A stretch of 31,170 nucleotides of DNA from a virus. Shown here in pieces: positions 8,077 to 15,860 of this stretch (position 1 is its first letter; each line of letters begins with the position of its first letter). The notes beneath the pieces are model-generated. The model worked only from the letters and a program-made list of their open reading frames with translations. It did not search any database and was not told the origin of the DNA. Where the stretch lies: the IMG/VR virus record IMGVR_UViG_3300032046_000140, positions 1 through 31,170 of that record; one strand, written 5' to 3'. The position numbers and the translations under genes are program-made.

Positions 8077-8879
8077 ACGAATATTCTATGAGTAGGTACG
8101 CTTGGAAAACCGCCATATCTGGCTATATTGCTCATAGTAGTTTTGCAGGTAGCCTTACGCTTATCACAGGTAGATTGTCCATTGGAATATCCACATTCTA
8201 TTGACTTAAATTTCCATCTACAATAATTCCTGTTATATCTGCCCAGTGGCAGTTCCAAATCAAGAATGTCATACTTGCTTGATAATACAAACTCCACCGT
8301 ATCTTGTGAAGCCGTATAACTATCTATGTAATAAATAAACTTTATATTGGCATCAATGTCAGCCAATTGGTTTGCCCAAACTAAAGTAATCGTAATCTTC
8401 TTGCCTCTTAAATCGTATGTTTCAAGATAACCTTGTATCAGTCTATTTACATTGGCTACTGAAACCTTGAAATTATCAATTTCTCCTTGCGAGTTTTCTC
8501 CTATCTCATCGTGCTTTATAGGAAATCTGGTATAAGTTATACCATCATAAGTTATATCGGTATCGTATTCGGCAAGATATAAGTTTGTCTCAAGGTTATA
8601 GGTTTCGCCATTAGCCATTATATTTTTACTTAAAGTAATATCAATGGTTGAATTTATAGCCGTGATTATTGCATAAGTATCGTCAATGGTATTATGAATA
8701 GTCCGCCCGACATCACCGACCACAAAGTTTGCTTCTGTATCTACGAGATGATTTGTTGAGGTAGATGTGGCAATTCCTGAAATTCGCAAACTATCATAAT
8801 CGTGGATTGTATAAAGGTAGATTGGCTGATTAGCCGCTTTATTTTTCTCTGATTTAAAGGTGCTATCTAATGTATACAT
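8073..8879 (-). CDS. gpL-like tail tip protein with Cys cluster
   Basis: A 268-residue protein. The C-terminal part has four cysteines (C220, C229, C238, C245) followed by Tyr-Gly-Gly-Phe-Pro, the signature of lambda gpL and related BR0599-type tail proteins. In lambda gpL such cysteines hold an iron-sulfur cluster. Residues about 35-95 look like an inserted small beta module (Thr/Asn/Asp-rich, with Val-Gly-Asp-Val-Gly) of a type seen in fibres. The rest (about 1-34 and 96-215) matches the expected hub-ring fold. It shares four bases with the peptidase gene and directly follows the M-like gene. Confidence 0.8.
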   Translation of the reverse strand: MYTLDSTFKSEKNKAANQPIYLYTIHDYDSLRISGIATSTSTNHLVDTEANFVVGDVGRTIHNTIDDTYAIITAINSTIDITLSKNIMANGETYNLETNLYLAEYDTDITYDGITYTRFPIKHDEIGENSQGEIDNFKVSVANVNRLIQGYLETYDLRGKKITITLVWANQLADIDANIKFIYYIDSYTASQDTVEFVLSSKYDILDLELPLGRYNRNYCRWKFKSIECGYSNGQSTCDKRKATCKTTMSNIARYGGFPSVPTHRIFV

Positions 8880-9218
8880 TTATTTCACTGCTTGAAGTGT
8901 AAATTCTATATCATACAATCCATATACGGTATTACTAATTGTCAAACTATCTTCCACAAATCTGACTGTCTTGGTGGCGGCTGAAATAGGGTGCGTCCAA
9001 GTGAACGAAGTCAAAGCACCTTTCTTGGCATTGAATAAAGTCAGTATGGTATCCTTATCTGTGCTATCCCTATTTTTATATACAAGGCGATATTTGGTCA
9101 ATGAACTTGCCCATTTTTGCCTTCTCTGTTCAACTCCATTTTCAAATTGTGATATGGCAGTGCTATATTGTGGAGTTTCATCAAAGACATAATCCGGATT
9201 AAGGAAAAAATCATCCAT
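8880..9218 (-). CDS. gpM-like minor tail protein
   Basis: A 112-residue, beta-rich protein between the tape measure and the L-like gene. Size and position equal those of lambda gpM (distal-tail type), and a segment with Phe-x-Trp-x-His-Pro followed by Val-Arg-Phe is typical of these small tail proteins. Its ATG overlaps the end of the tape measure gene by 8 bases. It probably forms a ring at the tail-tube tip to which the L, K and J proteins attach. The family assignment relies partly on gene order. Confidence 0.7.
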   Translation of the reverse strand: MDDFFLNPDYVFDETPQYSTAISQFENGVEQRRQKWASSLTKYRLVYKNRDSTDKDTILTLFNAKKGALTSFTWTHPISAATKTVRFVEDSLTISNTVYGLYDIEFTLQAVK

Positions 9219-10707
9219 ATCTTTTTACATCTCCTCTTAAACCACTATTAGTCCGCAAGGCATTACTAATAATTCCTTCTATTGTTTTTTTATTCCTGAT
9301 AATATCCTGCACGTCCCACGCGTGTATGACTATAATAGGCTGGTTGATAATCTGTCCGCCTGCCATCCCTTGCCCTCTATTTAATCTATCAAAATTGCTT
9401 CTACCTAAACTCGCCATTCCCCTGCGGGATATAATGCCTTCACCTGCTTGTGCAATAACCGGCACTTCGTCAGTGGCAAGACCTGCGTGTGCCTTAATAA
9501 CTCCACCCTGATGAAATTTCAATCCCAAGATATTAAATGGTGACCATATCCTGCCTAAAGTTGTGCTGATTAACAATTGAGCAATCACCTGTCCTATAAT
9601 ATTCAATACTGCTTTTCCAAAATCAGCGAACATCTGTTTTGCATCATCAATCTGTCCAGCGAGAACATTGCCAAAAAAGTTGCCTAAAGAACTGGCCATC
9701 TGGGTAGCAACATTCTTCATTGTGTCATTCATCACATCCGCCATTGTCTTAATTTCAGTTTCTATCTTGATTTTCATATCCTTCCACTTTTGTATTAAAG
9801 CATCAAAATCCGGAAGAGGCATATTCTTCATATACTTATCTAAATCAGCAAACGCGGCTTTAATATCATCCAATTCGCCAAGAAGGCCTGTGGCTTTCTT
9901 GGTTTCAAAGACTTTTTGCATATTGGCTTGTAAAGTTTTAATTTCTGCTTCTATCGCCGTTATTTGTCCTCTAAACCAATGTGCCAAATCAAACTGGCCT
10001 AATAAATATGAATTCCATTTTAAAACATTGAGTATGGCAATAGTTAATTTATCATAGCCGATGCGTATCATATTAATGGCCTGTTGTGCTTTGCCTAACG
10101 CAGAAACAGTCCTATCACCGAACAATTCCATAGCACCAACTATTAAAGCCAATCCTGCGGCAATAGAGAATAAGATAGGATGCAAAGTCATAAATAAAGT
10201 AAATTTAGAAGGCAGAACTATCAGTATTCCTAATAATCTGACAAACCTGCCTATTACCATTAGCAAAGTTCCACCTATAATTAAAAATATGCCATTAAGT
10301 AAAATAGTCTTTACTATGGTTTCTCTGGTGGCCGGACTTATATTATTAAAGGCAATATATAATCTTCCTAATAATTCGGTAAAAGTCTTGACAGCAGGAA
10401 GCATACTTTCGGCAACAGTAGTCCTTAAACCTATAAAAACTGCATTTAGTTTCTCTGTCTGTCTGGCTACATCTACGGAATATTTTTCTGCACTCTTGAA
10501 AGCCAGTATCAAAGGCGCAGTCATTGCCGTGCCAGTCCATATCATAGTCTGGCCTAATATAGATATTTCCCGGCCTACTTGTTTCATTGTGCGGCCTAAT
10601 TCAATTCCGCGCTGTGCTGTCTTTTGCAGGTTGCTCTGGAATTTCTGCATATTGGCAGAGAATTCATCAAGCAATTTAAGGTGAATATTTATATTGGTTT
10701 CATTCAC
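9211..10707 (-). CDS. Tape measure protein
   Basis: A protein of about 498 residues. It has a long helical N-terminus with repeated Gln/Lys-rich heptads (about 1-60), a central membrane-like stretch with several hydrophobic helices (about 130-200), and further coiled coil (about 250-340). It ends in a Gly-rich tail with an Ala-Gly-Glu-Gly-Ile-Ile motif typical of tape measures. I chose GTG at 10707, because GAGG lies 6 bases upstream; TTG at 10719 is the alternative. It sets tail length and may help DNA cross the membrane. At about 0.15 nm per residue the tail would be near 75 nm, shorter than lambda. It overlaps the HNH gene end by 8 bases. Confidence 0.87.
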   Translation of the reverse strand: MNETNINIHLKLLDEFSANMQKFQSNLQKTAQRGIELGRTMKQVGREISILGQTMIWTGTAMTAPLILAFKSAEKYSVDVARQTEKLNAVFIGLRTTVAESMLPAVKTFTELLGRLYIAFNNISPATRETIVKTILLNGIFLIIGGTLLMVIGRFVRLLGILIVLPSKFTLFMTLHPILFSIAAGLALIVGAMELFGDRTVSALGKAQQAINMIRIGYDKLTIAILNVLKWNSYLLGQFDLAHWFRGQITAIEAEIKTLQANMQKVFETKKATGLLGELDDIKAAFADLDKYMKNMPLPDFDALIQKWKDMKIKIETEIKTMADVMNDTMKNVATQMASSLGNFFGNVLAGQIDDAKQMFADFGKAVLNIIGQVIAQLLISTTLGRIWSPFNILGLKFHQGGVIKAHAGLATDEVPVIAQAGEGIISRRGMASLGRSNFDRLNRGQGMAGGQIINQPIIVIHAWDVQDIIRNKKTIEGIISNALRTNSGLRGDVKRYG

Positions 10708-11239
10708 AAAACACCTCAATCTTTTCGGTAAAATAATTATTCCAATAATCCCTATGATAGATAGTTTTACAATGGCAAGAACGGCATAAGGATATTAGAT
10801 TTTTAATATCGCAATTCTTTTTATCGTAATCAATATGATGTATATGTAAATGTTCATAACATTCAAGTTCAGGAATTCCGCATAATTGACATTGGAAATT
10901 ATCCCTTACTCTAACCCTTTCTTTTGTTTGTTTATCAAAAGAGGGAGTATACGGCTCATAGGATTTACCACCACGCCAATTATGATGATTTTCTTTAACC
11001 AACCATAAATGTGGGTTATCTTTTTTTATCCAATGGTTTTCTTTCATTTTTCCTCTTGTTTCAAGAGAACGTTTGCCACCTTTCAATGTTAAACCTATTT
11101 TTAAACGAGTTTCAATGGATTGTTTTGTGTCTTTCCTATTATTGCGATAAAGAATTAAAGCCCTACGACTATTAGGATTATTATGACTTCTTTGTGGGCA
11201 TTTAATTCCTTTACCATAAGGATGATTTTGATTAACCAT
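10700..11239 (-). CDS. HNH homing endonuclease
   Basis: A 179-residue protein. The basic N-terminal half holds Ser-x-Glu-Thr-Arg repeats resembling NUMOD3-type DNA-binding motifs (about residues 41-70). The C-terminal HNH domain has C117-x2-C120, H134-H135-x-Asp, N147 and C152-x2-C155-H156. It is inserted between the frameshifted tail chaperone gene and the tape measure, overlapping both by 8 bases. GGAGAAG upstream of the ATG supports its start. Free-standing HNH genes are common intruders in tail modules. Nothing suggests a structural role. Confidence 0.87.
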   Translation of the reverse strand: MVNQNHPYGKGIKCPQRSHNNPNSRRALILYRNNRKDTKQSIETRLKIGLTLKGGKRSLETRGKMKENHWIKKDNPHLWLVKENHHNWRGGKSYEPYTPSFDKQTKERVRVRDNFQCQLCGIPELECYEHLHIHHIDYDKKNCDIKNLISLCRSCHCKTIYHRDYWNNYFTEKIEVFCE

Positions 11240-11875
11240 TTTTCTTCTCCAATTTGCCCATTATCTTATCCATAACAATCATTACCTGCGAAAACTTCAT
11301 CGGTTGATTAAGCCAACCGCCATCGTTTGGGAGAAAACCATTTTTATATTCAAGATAAGCCTGCATATAATCCTGCTCAATGCCGCTAACTTGTATCATC
11401 GGACAGCGCGTAACAACAATATCTTCAACGCGGTATGGTGGCACATCAGCATTGCAACCGTATAGTGTCTTGCGTTGTGCATAACAGGTTTGGCAGTTTA
11501 AACCGTTAGTTACAGCCCAAACTGCCAGTATCAGTTTTTTTCTTGCTTTACACCCAAAAAATTTATCTCAACTATTTTGTTCACCAGTTCCAACACCACA
11601 TTGAAAGGTATTGTTTCCAAAACCGTATCATCAATAGCGGCATAATCCTTGCCACTGAGATTTTTTATACCTTTCAAGCCTGCCTTGGCAATATCAAATA
11701 TCCTGCCTGACATTTTTGACATATCAATAGCGCCAGTTTTGTCAATGGCATCTGCAAATAAATTTAATTTATCGCGGTTGGTAATATTACCGAGTAGAAA
11801 TATTGTAGGACTTTCTGCGGTATCGGTTGTTGAGATAAACTCAATGGTTTCTTTTGCATCTATACCTTTTAGCAT
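11232..11875 (-). CDS. Tail assembly chaperone GT, -1 frameshift product
   Basis: Predicted 214-residue fusion made when ribosomes slip back one base at A-AAA-AAC (11534-11540) near the end of the 114-residue G frame. The new frame has no stop for 100 codons, until 11232. The first 30 of those have no start codon upstream of the only candidate (GTG at 11444), so the region makes sense only as an extension. The added part contains a Cys-x2-Cys and an acidic C-terminus. In lambda, gpG and gpGT, made in a fixed ratio, coat the tape measure and recruit tail protein. Position after the major tail protein fits exactly. Confidence 0.8.
11491..11527 (-). promoter_or_regulatory. Frameshift-stimulating stem-loop
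   Basis: A perfect 9-bp stem (TGGCAGTTT pairing with AAACTGCCA) with a 19-base loop starts 6 bases after the slippery heptamer. That spacing is right for a -1 frameshift stimulator. The large loop might also pair further downstream as a pseudoknot, which I cannot decide by eye. Confidence 0.75.
11531..11875 (-). CDS. Tail assembly chaperone G (unshifted product)
   Basis: A 114-residue, mainly helical protein directly after the major tail protein gene, with GAGGT before its ATG. Size, helical content and location match lambda gpG-type chaperones, which bind the tape measure during tail assembly and are absent from the virion. The last codons (GAA AAA AAC TGA) contain the slippery heptamer just before the stop, so most ribosomes end here and a fraction continue into the GT frame. 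Confidence 0.82.
   Translation of the reverse strand: MLKGIDAKETIEFISTTDTAESPTIFLLGNITNRDKLNLFADAIDKTGAIDMSKMSGRIFDIAKAGLKGIKNLSGKDYAAIDDTVLETIPFNVVLELVNKIVEINFLGVKQEKN
11534..11540 (-). promoter_or_regulatory. -1 ribosomal frameshift slippery site A AAA AAC
   Basis: On the minus strand the heptamer A-AAA-AAC is in the correct zero-frame register (X-XXY-YYZ) immediately before the TGA stop of the G frame. This is one of the most efficient bacterial -1 slip sites. Slipping leads into CTG and a 100-codon open frame. Confidence 0.85.
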
Positions 11876-11884
11876 TTTTACCTC

Positions 11885-12826
11885 TTATTCAAACTTCAAT
11901 TGTATCTCATCATTGCCTGCATCCTGACCTAAACTAAATGGAATATCGCGTGTTAAAATTCCATCCCTATCTGCGTCCGCAAGACTATCAATAGTCACCT
12001 TTGGCGCAGTAATAGTGCATTTGTTTCCGGAAGCGCTACCGATAACTATGCTCAATGCCTTTTGAGTTGAAGCAATCCAATCCGCCCAGAAGTCATAAGC
12101 GGCAATAAGTGCGGCCTCTGGATTGAAACTTCCTTTCGGTTTCCTACCGATTACCGTGAATGCTTTTATTGCGTTGGCAACACTCATATCATCACGCACT
12201 GCAATTTCATTAGCCACATTAACAGTAACATCCTGCACCACCAGAGTATCAATAGCATTCAAAGTAAATGCGGCGCTTTCTACAATCGGTGGTAAAGTAG
12301 TTTCATAAGTCGGCGCTGAAGGTAATGCCACATCAACCGGAGCATTGTAAAGGCCGCGCATAATGAATTCCAAAGTAGCATATTGGCCTGCAACGCACCT
12401 GACATTGATTGTCCCTACTGCACCTGTGATTTTCTTTAACACCGCACTGGAACTGTCCAAGTCATAAACATAAATTGTTACTGATTTCTGGCCTGAAGAA
12501 GTCGGCACATAAGTTACACTTGAACCTGCACTGGCAGTTTCTGCAAAAGAACAGGCCTCTAATAAATCACCTATCCTACCTGCCGTGCCTTTTGTGCCAC
12601 TACCTTTGAGTTCACACTCAAAAGTTACTTCTATATACCTCTTGCCTATAACTGGACTGACTGGCGAAATATTATTGCGGATATTATTCCTTTCCAGCAG
12701 GTCGCCTATGTAATTGACTTTGACATTCTTCGCCTCAATTGCATTATTGGCTACTGTTGGTGTAGGGTCTGTGCCGTAAACATTCTCCTCTTTGGCCAGT
12801 AAAACCCTATTTCTTACGGTTTGCAT
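11885..12826 (-). CDS. Major tail (tube) protein
   Basis: A 313-residue, beta-rich, Ala/Thr/Val-rich protein with a tail-tube type N-terminus (about residues 1-80, ending in a strand like Ile-Glu-Val-Thr-Phe-Glu-Cys). It lies between the tail terminator and the G/GT chaperone genes, the standard place for the tube protein. AAGGAGG lies 7 bases before the ATG, consistent with high expression. At 313 residues it is longer than a minimal tube protein, so the C-terminal part (about 170-313) may hold an extra surface domain. The call rests on position and composition. Confidence 0.8.
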   Translation of the reverse strand: MQTVRNRVLLAKEENVYGTDPTPTVANNAIEAKNVKVNYIGDLLERNNIRNNISPVSPVIGKRYIEVTFECELKGSGTKGTAGRIGDLLEACSFAETASAGSSVTYVPTSSGQKSVTIYVYDLDSSSAVLKKITGAVGTINVRCVAGQYATLEFIMRGLYNAPVDVALPSAPTYETTLPPIVESAAFTLNAIDTLVVQDVTVNVANEIAVRDDMSVANAIKAFTVIGRKPKGSFNPEAALIAAYDFWADWIASTQKALSIVIGSASGNKCTITAPKVTIDSLADADRDGILTRDIPFSLGQDAGNDEIQLKFE

Positions 12827-12838
12827 ATTCTTCCCTCC

Positions 12839-13279
12839 TTATCTTATTGTTGCAATTTGTTCAAACATTACATCTACATTTATACTAAAACTTCGGACAG
12901 GAAACTCCACAAAATCATACGCGGTTTCTTTAATTTCCAACTTATGCGCGTATCCGCCCAAAGTGATATCGGAACTTAATGCCTTCTTAACATCATTTTC
13001 TAAATCAAGAATGCCTTTGTCTGTGGTATCACCAACTATCTGCTTATCAACATTTGTAACCTTAATAAACCCTACCACCGCAATTTTGAAATGCAGTTTC
13101 TGTTTGGGATAAACATAATCCATTTCAATCAACCCCAATGGTTCAATGATTATACAGGGATAATTCACCATATTGCTACGCACACCCAAAAGAATTTCAT
13201 AATTATTTACATAACTCAAATCTGAACTATTCTGCAATTGAGTTTTTAGTTGATTTAATATATCGCTTGGCTTTGACAT
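12839..13279 (-). CDS. Tail terminator protein
   Basis: A protein of about 146 residues, mixed alpha/beta, with an N-terminal helix (Ile-Leu-Asn-Gln-Leu-Lys) and a beta core containing Pro-Cys-Ile-Ile-Ile-Glu-Pro. It resembles the minor tail or terminator proteins that cap the tail tube at the head side. The second of two adjacent ATGs is preferred, since AAGGAG is then 4 bases away. It lies between the gp10-like gene and the major tail protein, where terminators are normally found. Confidence 0.7.
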   Translation of the reverse strand: MSKPSDILNQLKTQLQNSSDLSYVNNYEILLGVRSNMVNYPCIIIEPLGLIEMDYVYPKQKLHFKIAVVGFIKVTNVDKQIVGDTTDKGILDLENDVKKALSSDITLGGYAHKLEIKETAYDFVEFPVRSFSINVDVMFEQIATIR

Positions 13280-13875
13280 CATTCTCCTTGTAATTCTTTG
13301 TCTATACGATTAATCATAATATCAGCAATTTGTCCTGCACATTCCTCTGCGGTAATTGACATATATCTCCGCGCAGGTATAGTTACTGATTTCTTCAATA
13401 AGAAAAGCGCCACTGCCTTTTTGCCCTTGAGCTGGAATAGGATTAAGTTTCCGGCCTTGCTATAAGCAAAAAAGGTATTCTCAAAATCTCTGGCACGACC
13501 TCTTGGCATACCTGCCGGAGTAAGTGCGGCGCGTAAAGGTATTGTCAACCAATTCACGCGTTTGGGCGTAATTGTTCCACCAGTTTCGTGTATATCAGCA
13601 TAAGGCACTCTTTGGCCTTGCCTGACACCACTACCAATTATACCGTGCAATTGGTTGCCACTGTCATCCACTATACTGCCTATACTGGTGTGCAATCTAC
13701 CAGAACGGACTTTCAAAATCTTACCGCTAATATTCATCTTTAACTGCTGTTCAATAAAAGCGGTAGCATCCACAAAAGATTTATAAGCAATATCATCCTT
13801 GCGTTTTGGGTCAAGTTGCGCAAGTTTATTAATTACACGGTCAACATCTGCTTTATCTATCTTGAGTTCTATCAC
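13279..13875 (-). CDS. HK97 gp10-like head-tail joining protein
   Basis: A 198-residue protein that clearly resembles the HK97 gp10 family. It has an N-terminal helix, Leu-Lys-Val-Arg-Ser-Gly-Arg-Leu near residue 55, a Tyr-Ala-x-Ile-His-Glu-x-Gly-Gly motif near 93-101, and Pro-Ala-Arg-Arg-Tyr near 167. The family functions at the head-tail neck or in tail completion. It starts with GTG in a GTGA overlap with the connector gene, with GAGG 5 bases upstream. A segment of about 40 residues (about 120-160) between the two conserved motifs appears enlarged. Confidence 0.85.
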   Translation of the reverse strand: MIELKIDKADVDRVINKLAQLDPKRKDDIAYKSFVDATAFIEQQLKMNISGKILKVRSGRLHTSIGSIVDDSGNQLHGIIGSGVRQGQRVPYADIHETGGTITPKRVNWLTIPLRAALTPAGMPRGRARDFENTFFAYSKAGNLILFQLKGKKAVALFLLKKSVTIPARRYMSITAEECAGQIADIMINRIDKELQGE

Positions 13876-14741
13876 CGTATCCTCTTATATCCTTGAATAA
13901 TCTTATCTGCTTGTTTTCGTAATTTATCAGGATTACGTTCGCCTTCATCCACACCTTTCATTAAACCTTTACTCTCAAGATAATCTGCCGCACAAAGTTT
14001 TATACAGGCCTGTTCTAAATCAGAAGGAATAGTTGAATAACCAGCATTATAAGTGATTTTGATATTCTCAACATCATCGCTTTCGCTAAAAATATCATCT
14101 TCAAGAATGATCAATCCACCAATTCTATCAGATATTGAAATTTCTGTAGCATCAATCTGTGTATCAGAACCCCAAACCCTATCCGTATCATCATAGATAC
14201 TGGTTACGGAATTCACTGGATATTGTTTCACTAAAAGTTGAGAAGTGCCATCACCTTTATAATATTCCGTATGATTAGTGGCCAGAAAAGTTCGTTGACA
14301 TTCATTTTCTATATCTGCACTGACCATAGATATAAGATTAGTTAGCAAAGTATCATCATCAGTATTTGCCGTATTTATCCCAAGAAATAATTTGAGATTG
14401 TTCAATGTAGTAAGGCCACCTGCCCCTGCTGCGGTTTCCCAGACAATGCAAGTATTAGTTTTTGTAATTTCTGTTGCCCCAGCAGAAGGTGTGAAATACC
14501 ATTTATCATAGATAGTTTTGGCAGAGGTTATGGCAGAAGCGACAATATGATATTTGCCAGTGCTATCATTTATAATACTTGCTCCTGTGATAGTTTCAAT
14601 TACAGTTGCACCATCACTATCAAGAACCTCTACTTTAGATATAGCATAAGGGTCAAAATAATCTCCAGTTTGAGCAAATCTAAAGTTATTCCTTAAAATT
14701 ATCTGATTGTTTATTACTGCACTTTCACGTTCTACTGACAT
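13872..14741 (-). CDS. Head-tail connector (gp6-like) with N-terminal beta domain
   Basis: A 289-residue protein. The C-terminal 180 residues are a typical HK97 gp6/SPP1 gp15-like connector: Leu-Lys-x-Phe-Leu-Gly-Ile near 120, a following helix, Tyr-Pro-Val-Asn-Ser-Val-Thr-Ser-Ile near 178, and a helical C-terminus with Ala-Ala-Asp-Tyr-Leu. The first 110 residues form an extra beta-sandwich-like domain with Tyr/Asp/Thr-rich strands, resembling the N-terminal region of the adhesin gene next door. Such an addition could project from the neck. AAGGAG precedes the ATG. It is separated from the capsid gene by the accessory block. Confidence 0.8.
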   Translation of the reverse strand: MSVERESAVINNQIILRNNFRFAQTGDYFDPYAISKVEVLDSDGATVIETITGASIINDSTGKYHIVASAITSAKTIYDKWYFTPSAGATEITKTNTCIVWETAAGAGGLTTLNNLKLFLGINTANTDDDTLLTNLISMVSADIENECQRTFLATNHTEYYKGDGTSQLLVKQYPVNSVTSIYDDTDRVWGSDTQIDATEISISDRIGGLIILEDDIFSESDDVENIKITYNAGYSTIPSDLEQACIKLCAADYLESKGLMKGVDEGERNPDKLRKQADKIIQGYKRIR

Positions 14742-14755
14742 TATTCACTCCTTTG

Positions 14756-15814
14756 TTATGGACTTATATCATAAGGCGTTGGCATCTCGCTTAATTTCTT
14801 GCCTGTAGTTCCCGAAGTTAAGTGTCCAGATAAAGTCTCATTCCAAACCGCATCTGCAATACTATCATTTGTCAAACTTGAACCGCCAATCAATGAAACT
14901 TGTGCATCAAGATATTTTCCAAATGAAAATGGGATAGTATGTCCTGTTTGCACTTCATCCCAAATATTATCTATATCAGTAGCAGTCAGGCCTGAATAGC
15001 CGCCATTCGTCAATGTCCTTTCCGCGACTGTCCATACTGACGCGGCCGTAATGTCATTGAAACCAGTAACGCCAGTCCCTTTTGCCAAAACAATATTATC
15101 TCCTGCCGTTAAAGTTCGTGTAGCAGAAGTCCACACAGAGGCCGCAGTAATGTCATTAAAACCTGTTATTCCAGTTCCCTTTGCAAGGACTATATTTGTG
15201 CCTGCTGTAAGTAATCTATTATTAGCGATTGAACTCCAAACTAAATCTGCCGAAGCCTGTGTTGTAGTTACTGCATTGGTTACAGAACCTACCGCACCAC
15301 TTACGCTTGCAATTGTTTGCCCTGTTGACCAAGTAGTGCCTGTTAAAGCAACTACAGTAGTCGGATTACTCACATTAGCCCAGTTTATTCCGATATTATC
15401 AGATGTGGCCAAAACACTCGTTCCGATATTCTGATATGTCACTACCAGCGCCTGATGGTCTCCGTAAGTTGTGGAAGCATTATCCACCAAGAATATGTAT
15501 TCCTCGGCTGTAGTTTCGCTTGTAGGTGGGTTAAACGTATAATAATACAACCCGTTAGTTGAATCCTCTGTTAAGTTAGTGGTTTTGTTCGTCCATCCCG
15601 AGGTTTTGAAGGTATCATCACTGAAATCATACCAGTAGCCATTGGAGGCCTTTTGGATTGCGAGGGTTATGGTTTCGCTACCTACGTGGTTGCCTGATGT
15701 ATCAATGACATTATAAATTAGTTTAAAATTATCCTGAATATTACGTATGGCGGCAAATGCTAAAGTTGAAAACATCAGGAATAAGAATCCAAATAATAGA
15801 GATTTTTTTATCAT
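14756..15814 (-). CDS. Secreted-type fibre/adhesin protein with repeats
   Basis: A 352-residue protein with a clear Sec signal (Lys-Lys start, hydrophobic core, Ala-Phe-Ala cleavage site near residue 21). A beta domain (about 25-125) follows that looks like a carbohydrate- or protein-binding sandwich. Two near-identical copies of a 26-residue repeat around Val-Leu-Ala-Lys-Gly-Thr-Gly come next (about 200-260). The C-terminus has Val-Trp-Asn-Glu-Thr-Leu-Ser-Gly-His, common at the ends of phage fibre proteins. AAGGAG precedes the ATG. Virion proteins normally lack signal peptides, so this may act at the host cell surface or be processed during assembly. Confidence 0.7.
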   Translation of the reverse strand: MIKKSLLFGFLFLMFSTLAFAAIRNIQDNFKLIYNVIDTSGNHVGSETITLAIQKASNGYWYDFSDDTFKTSGWTNKTTNLTEDSTNGLYYYTFNPPTSETTAEEYIFLVDNASTTYGDHQALVVTYQNIGTSVLATSDNIGINWANVSNPTTVVALTGTTWSTGQTIASVSGAVGSVTNAVTTTQASADLVWSSIANNRLLTAGTNIVLAKGTGITGFNDITAASVWTSATRTLTAGDNIVLAKGTGVTGFNDITAASVWTVAERTLTNGGYSGLTATDIDNIWDEVQTGHTIPFSFGKYLDAQVSLIGGSSLTNDSIADAVWNETLSGHLTSGTTGKKLSEMPTPYDISP

Positions 15815-15860
15815 ACTTGCTCTCCTTCATAACTTTCCTTTAGCACTATCCTGTGTCATA

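Noticed and set aside
10061-10684. Long plus-strand ORF (207 residues)
   Set aside because: It lies entirely antisense to the tape measure gene, has no ribosome binding site and no recognisable motif.
15050-15200. DNA tandem repeat or CRISPR-like array
   Set aside because: Only two copies, diverged at the DNA level but conserved in protein: an internal fibre repeat. No CRISPR array or tRNA was seen in the window.
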